DNA of 64,000 bases from Solen grandis (lineage: Eukaryota; Mollusca; Bivalvia; Adapedonta; Solenidae). The stretch lies in NCBI GenBank assembly GCA_021229015.1, contig CM037789.1, positions 36,460,469 through 36,524,468 of the forward strand, read 5' to 3'. Below, in pieces: positions 62,179 to 64,000 of this stretch. The notes beneath the pieces are model-generated. The model searched no databases and was not told the origin of the DNA. It worked only from the letters and a program-made list of their open reading frames with translations. The position numbers and the translations under genes are program-made. Each line of letters starts with the position of its first letter. Position 1 is the first letter of the stretch.

Positions 62179-62962
62179 AGTGATTCTCTGATTGTACTAA
62201 AGTATTAAATTTTCAGGAGCTGGGGTATTTAAGATCTTGGCACCTAGACACTGGACCTGCTAACACTCAAATGGTGGAGTCACACAGGGAAGTAGCAATG
62301 TGAATTAATCACTCCTCCAACCAGAAAACCTTGATATGCTTCTTTATTGGAAAATAAGACTGTATGGTGTATTTTCAAATCGGGATTTTATAAATTTTAT
62401 CAGAAATTGTTTCATTCCAGAGTGGTGTTACTGATACACTACGAGTCAAGTGCTATCCAGAAATAATAAATAATTATCAGGTTATCTCAGAATGCAGAAT
62501 TCATCCTATAAATTCTTACAGATTCAGCAAGATCCAAGTGATACCGGCACATTTTCTGGAAACAAGTCTCTTGAATAATATTTCTGCATCTGACTTTGTG
62601 TAGATGAAAACACAGATAACTCATACAGAATATATCGTTTGAAGCTTTGCATATTCCTCAATATGGAATGTCCACAGCATTCTTAGTAAATTGTTTTATG
62701 GTTACTATGGGTCCCATATTTGGTAAAAAAACTGTCCACACAAGGCTTTGCTGTAATGCCAACATACACAAACAATTGGTACCACATCTAATTCCATCCT
62801 AACACTTAGCCAGCATGGCAACCATAAAACTAAACTGATTTCTGAAGAGCTACCAAATAAAAAAATGTTTTACAAATGTTGAATTTCTGACTTTCTGCTC
62901 CTGAAAAAGGTGCTCTAACAATTCTAAAATCTTGACTGCTGCTCAAAGATAAAAATTAAAGG

Positions 62963-63236
62963 TCCCACCAACAGTATTTCGGTCATCATGGGTCTTTTGT
63001 CTAATGAGACAGATATAGTGTTGCATCGCTTCAGTATCATATGTCATAGACAATTGGCATGATACCGCAATCAGTCACAATATCCTGACAATGTATCAAC
63101 CAGTCCTGCCTTATGAACTGAGTGTCAAACACATGGGAGATATACCAGTACCATTTTGGCATGTGTTGCTGCCGGTGATTGAACCCATAAATATATACCT
63201 GTTACAGGGCATATATTCTACCCACTTGCTATAGGA
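62963..63236 (-). mobile_element. Second SINE family, degenerate copy
   Basis: Shares CCCACCAACAGTATTT, GAGACAGATATAGT and CCAGTCCTG with 61883-62178. The tRNA-like head is badly worn. Confidence 0.6.
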
Positions 63237-63429
63237 CAACATAATTCTATCTCACAGTAAAACCCCATTTTACTGGCTTTGTATCAGTGCATCCAATGCC
63301 TTAGCACTGTAGACAAACAAACAGATTAAACCTTTACCTCATTTTGATGCCTTGGCCAACAGAGCAAACCCAGATCAGACAGCTTCCTCAAGATAATTCT
63401 TTGACTTCTTACCCCTTTTTGACTCATTG

Positions 63430-64000
63430 GCAAGCAGCTGTCTAATCAGAGTCTTCCCTGTTTGCTCATACAATATTGTAGTTGAGATTCTACATTGTCT
63501 GATCAGAGTCTTCCCTGTTTGCTCATACAATATTGTAGTTAAGATTCTACACTGTCTGATCAGAGTCTTCACTGTTTGCTCATACAATATTGTAGTTAAG
63601 ATTCTACACTGTCTGATCCGAGTCTTCCCTGTTTGCTCATACAATATCGTAGTTAAGATTCTACACTGTCTAATCAAAGTCTTCACTGTTTGCTCATACA
63701 ATATTGTAGTTGAGATTCTACACTGTCTGATCAGAGTCTTCCCTGGTTGCTCATACAATATTGTAGTTAAGATTCTACACTGTCTGATCAGAGTCTTCCC
63801 TGGTTGCTCATACAATATTGTAGTTAAGATTCTACACTATCTGATCCGAGTCCTATCTGGTTGCTCATACAATATTGTAGTTAAGATTCTACACTGTCTG
63901 ATCCGAGTCTTCCCTGTTTGCTCATACAATATTGTAGTTAAGATTCTACACTGTCTAATCAGAGTCTTCACTGTTTGCTCATACAATATTGTAGTTGAGA
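63430..64000. repeat. 57 bp tandem array running off the window
   Basis: About ten units of 57 bp with TCTGATCAGAGTCTTCCCTG, CTCATACAATATTGTAG and AAGATTCTACACTG. A minus-strand frame of 146 codons through it is a repeat artefact, since 57 is divisible by three. Confidence 0.95.

Noticed and set aside
63375..63815. 146-codon open frame with a 19-residue repeat
   Set aside because: Product of the 57 bp array (divisible by three), with no known family features.

Overview
This window is animal genomic DNA, most likely from a bivalve mollusc. It is AT-rich and gene-poor, has GT-AG introns, and carries tRNA-headed SINEs, TTAA-flanked MITEs and modular elements that look like the 'pearl' type described in bivalves. 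The species was not identified. A run of 100 N at 17663-17762 shows it comes from a scaffolded assembly.

The only convincing protein-coding gene is on the minus strand, from about 60.2 kb down to 24.6 kb. It encodes a choline transporter-like protein, closest to SLC44A1/CTL1. Fourteen exons joined in phase give 606 residues and a stop; the 5' exon or exons (N-terminus and TM1) must lie beyond 64000. Every junction was placed by hand from GT/AG sites and the reading frame. The notable point is a second, intact copy of the third exon. Exons at 46589-46755 and 43601-43767 are both exactly 167 bp, share the same phases and are about half identical in protein. Including both, or neither, breaks the frame, so they look like mutually exclusive alternatives. 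One form has two N-glycosylation sequons; the other has none and is richer in lysine.

Layout: 1-110 is the end of a TTAA MITE. From 985 to 13835 there is a tandem duplication of a 6.3-6.6 kb unit; each copy holds a 17-19 bp minisatellite, a roughly 4.2 kb spacer with a SINE, and a 30 bp minisatellite. From 13836 to 24500 I see no gene, only SINE fragments, MITEs, an inverted repeat and the assembly gap. From 24.6 to 60.2 kb are the SLC44A1-like exons, with introns full of repeats. From 60.2 to 64 kb is upstream intron with two SINEs and a 57 bp tandem array running off the end.

Several unrelated-looking intronic repeats share one plan: a start motif, internal tandem units, a GACGGAC-type tract and a terminal hairpin. 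Two of them carry five units each with a palindrome matching the RFX X-box consensus.
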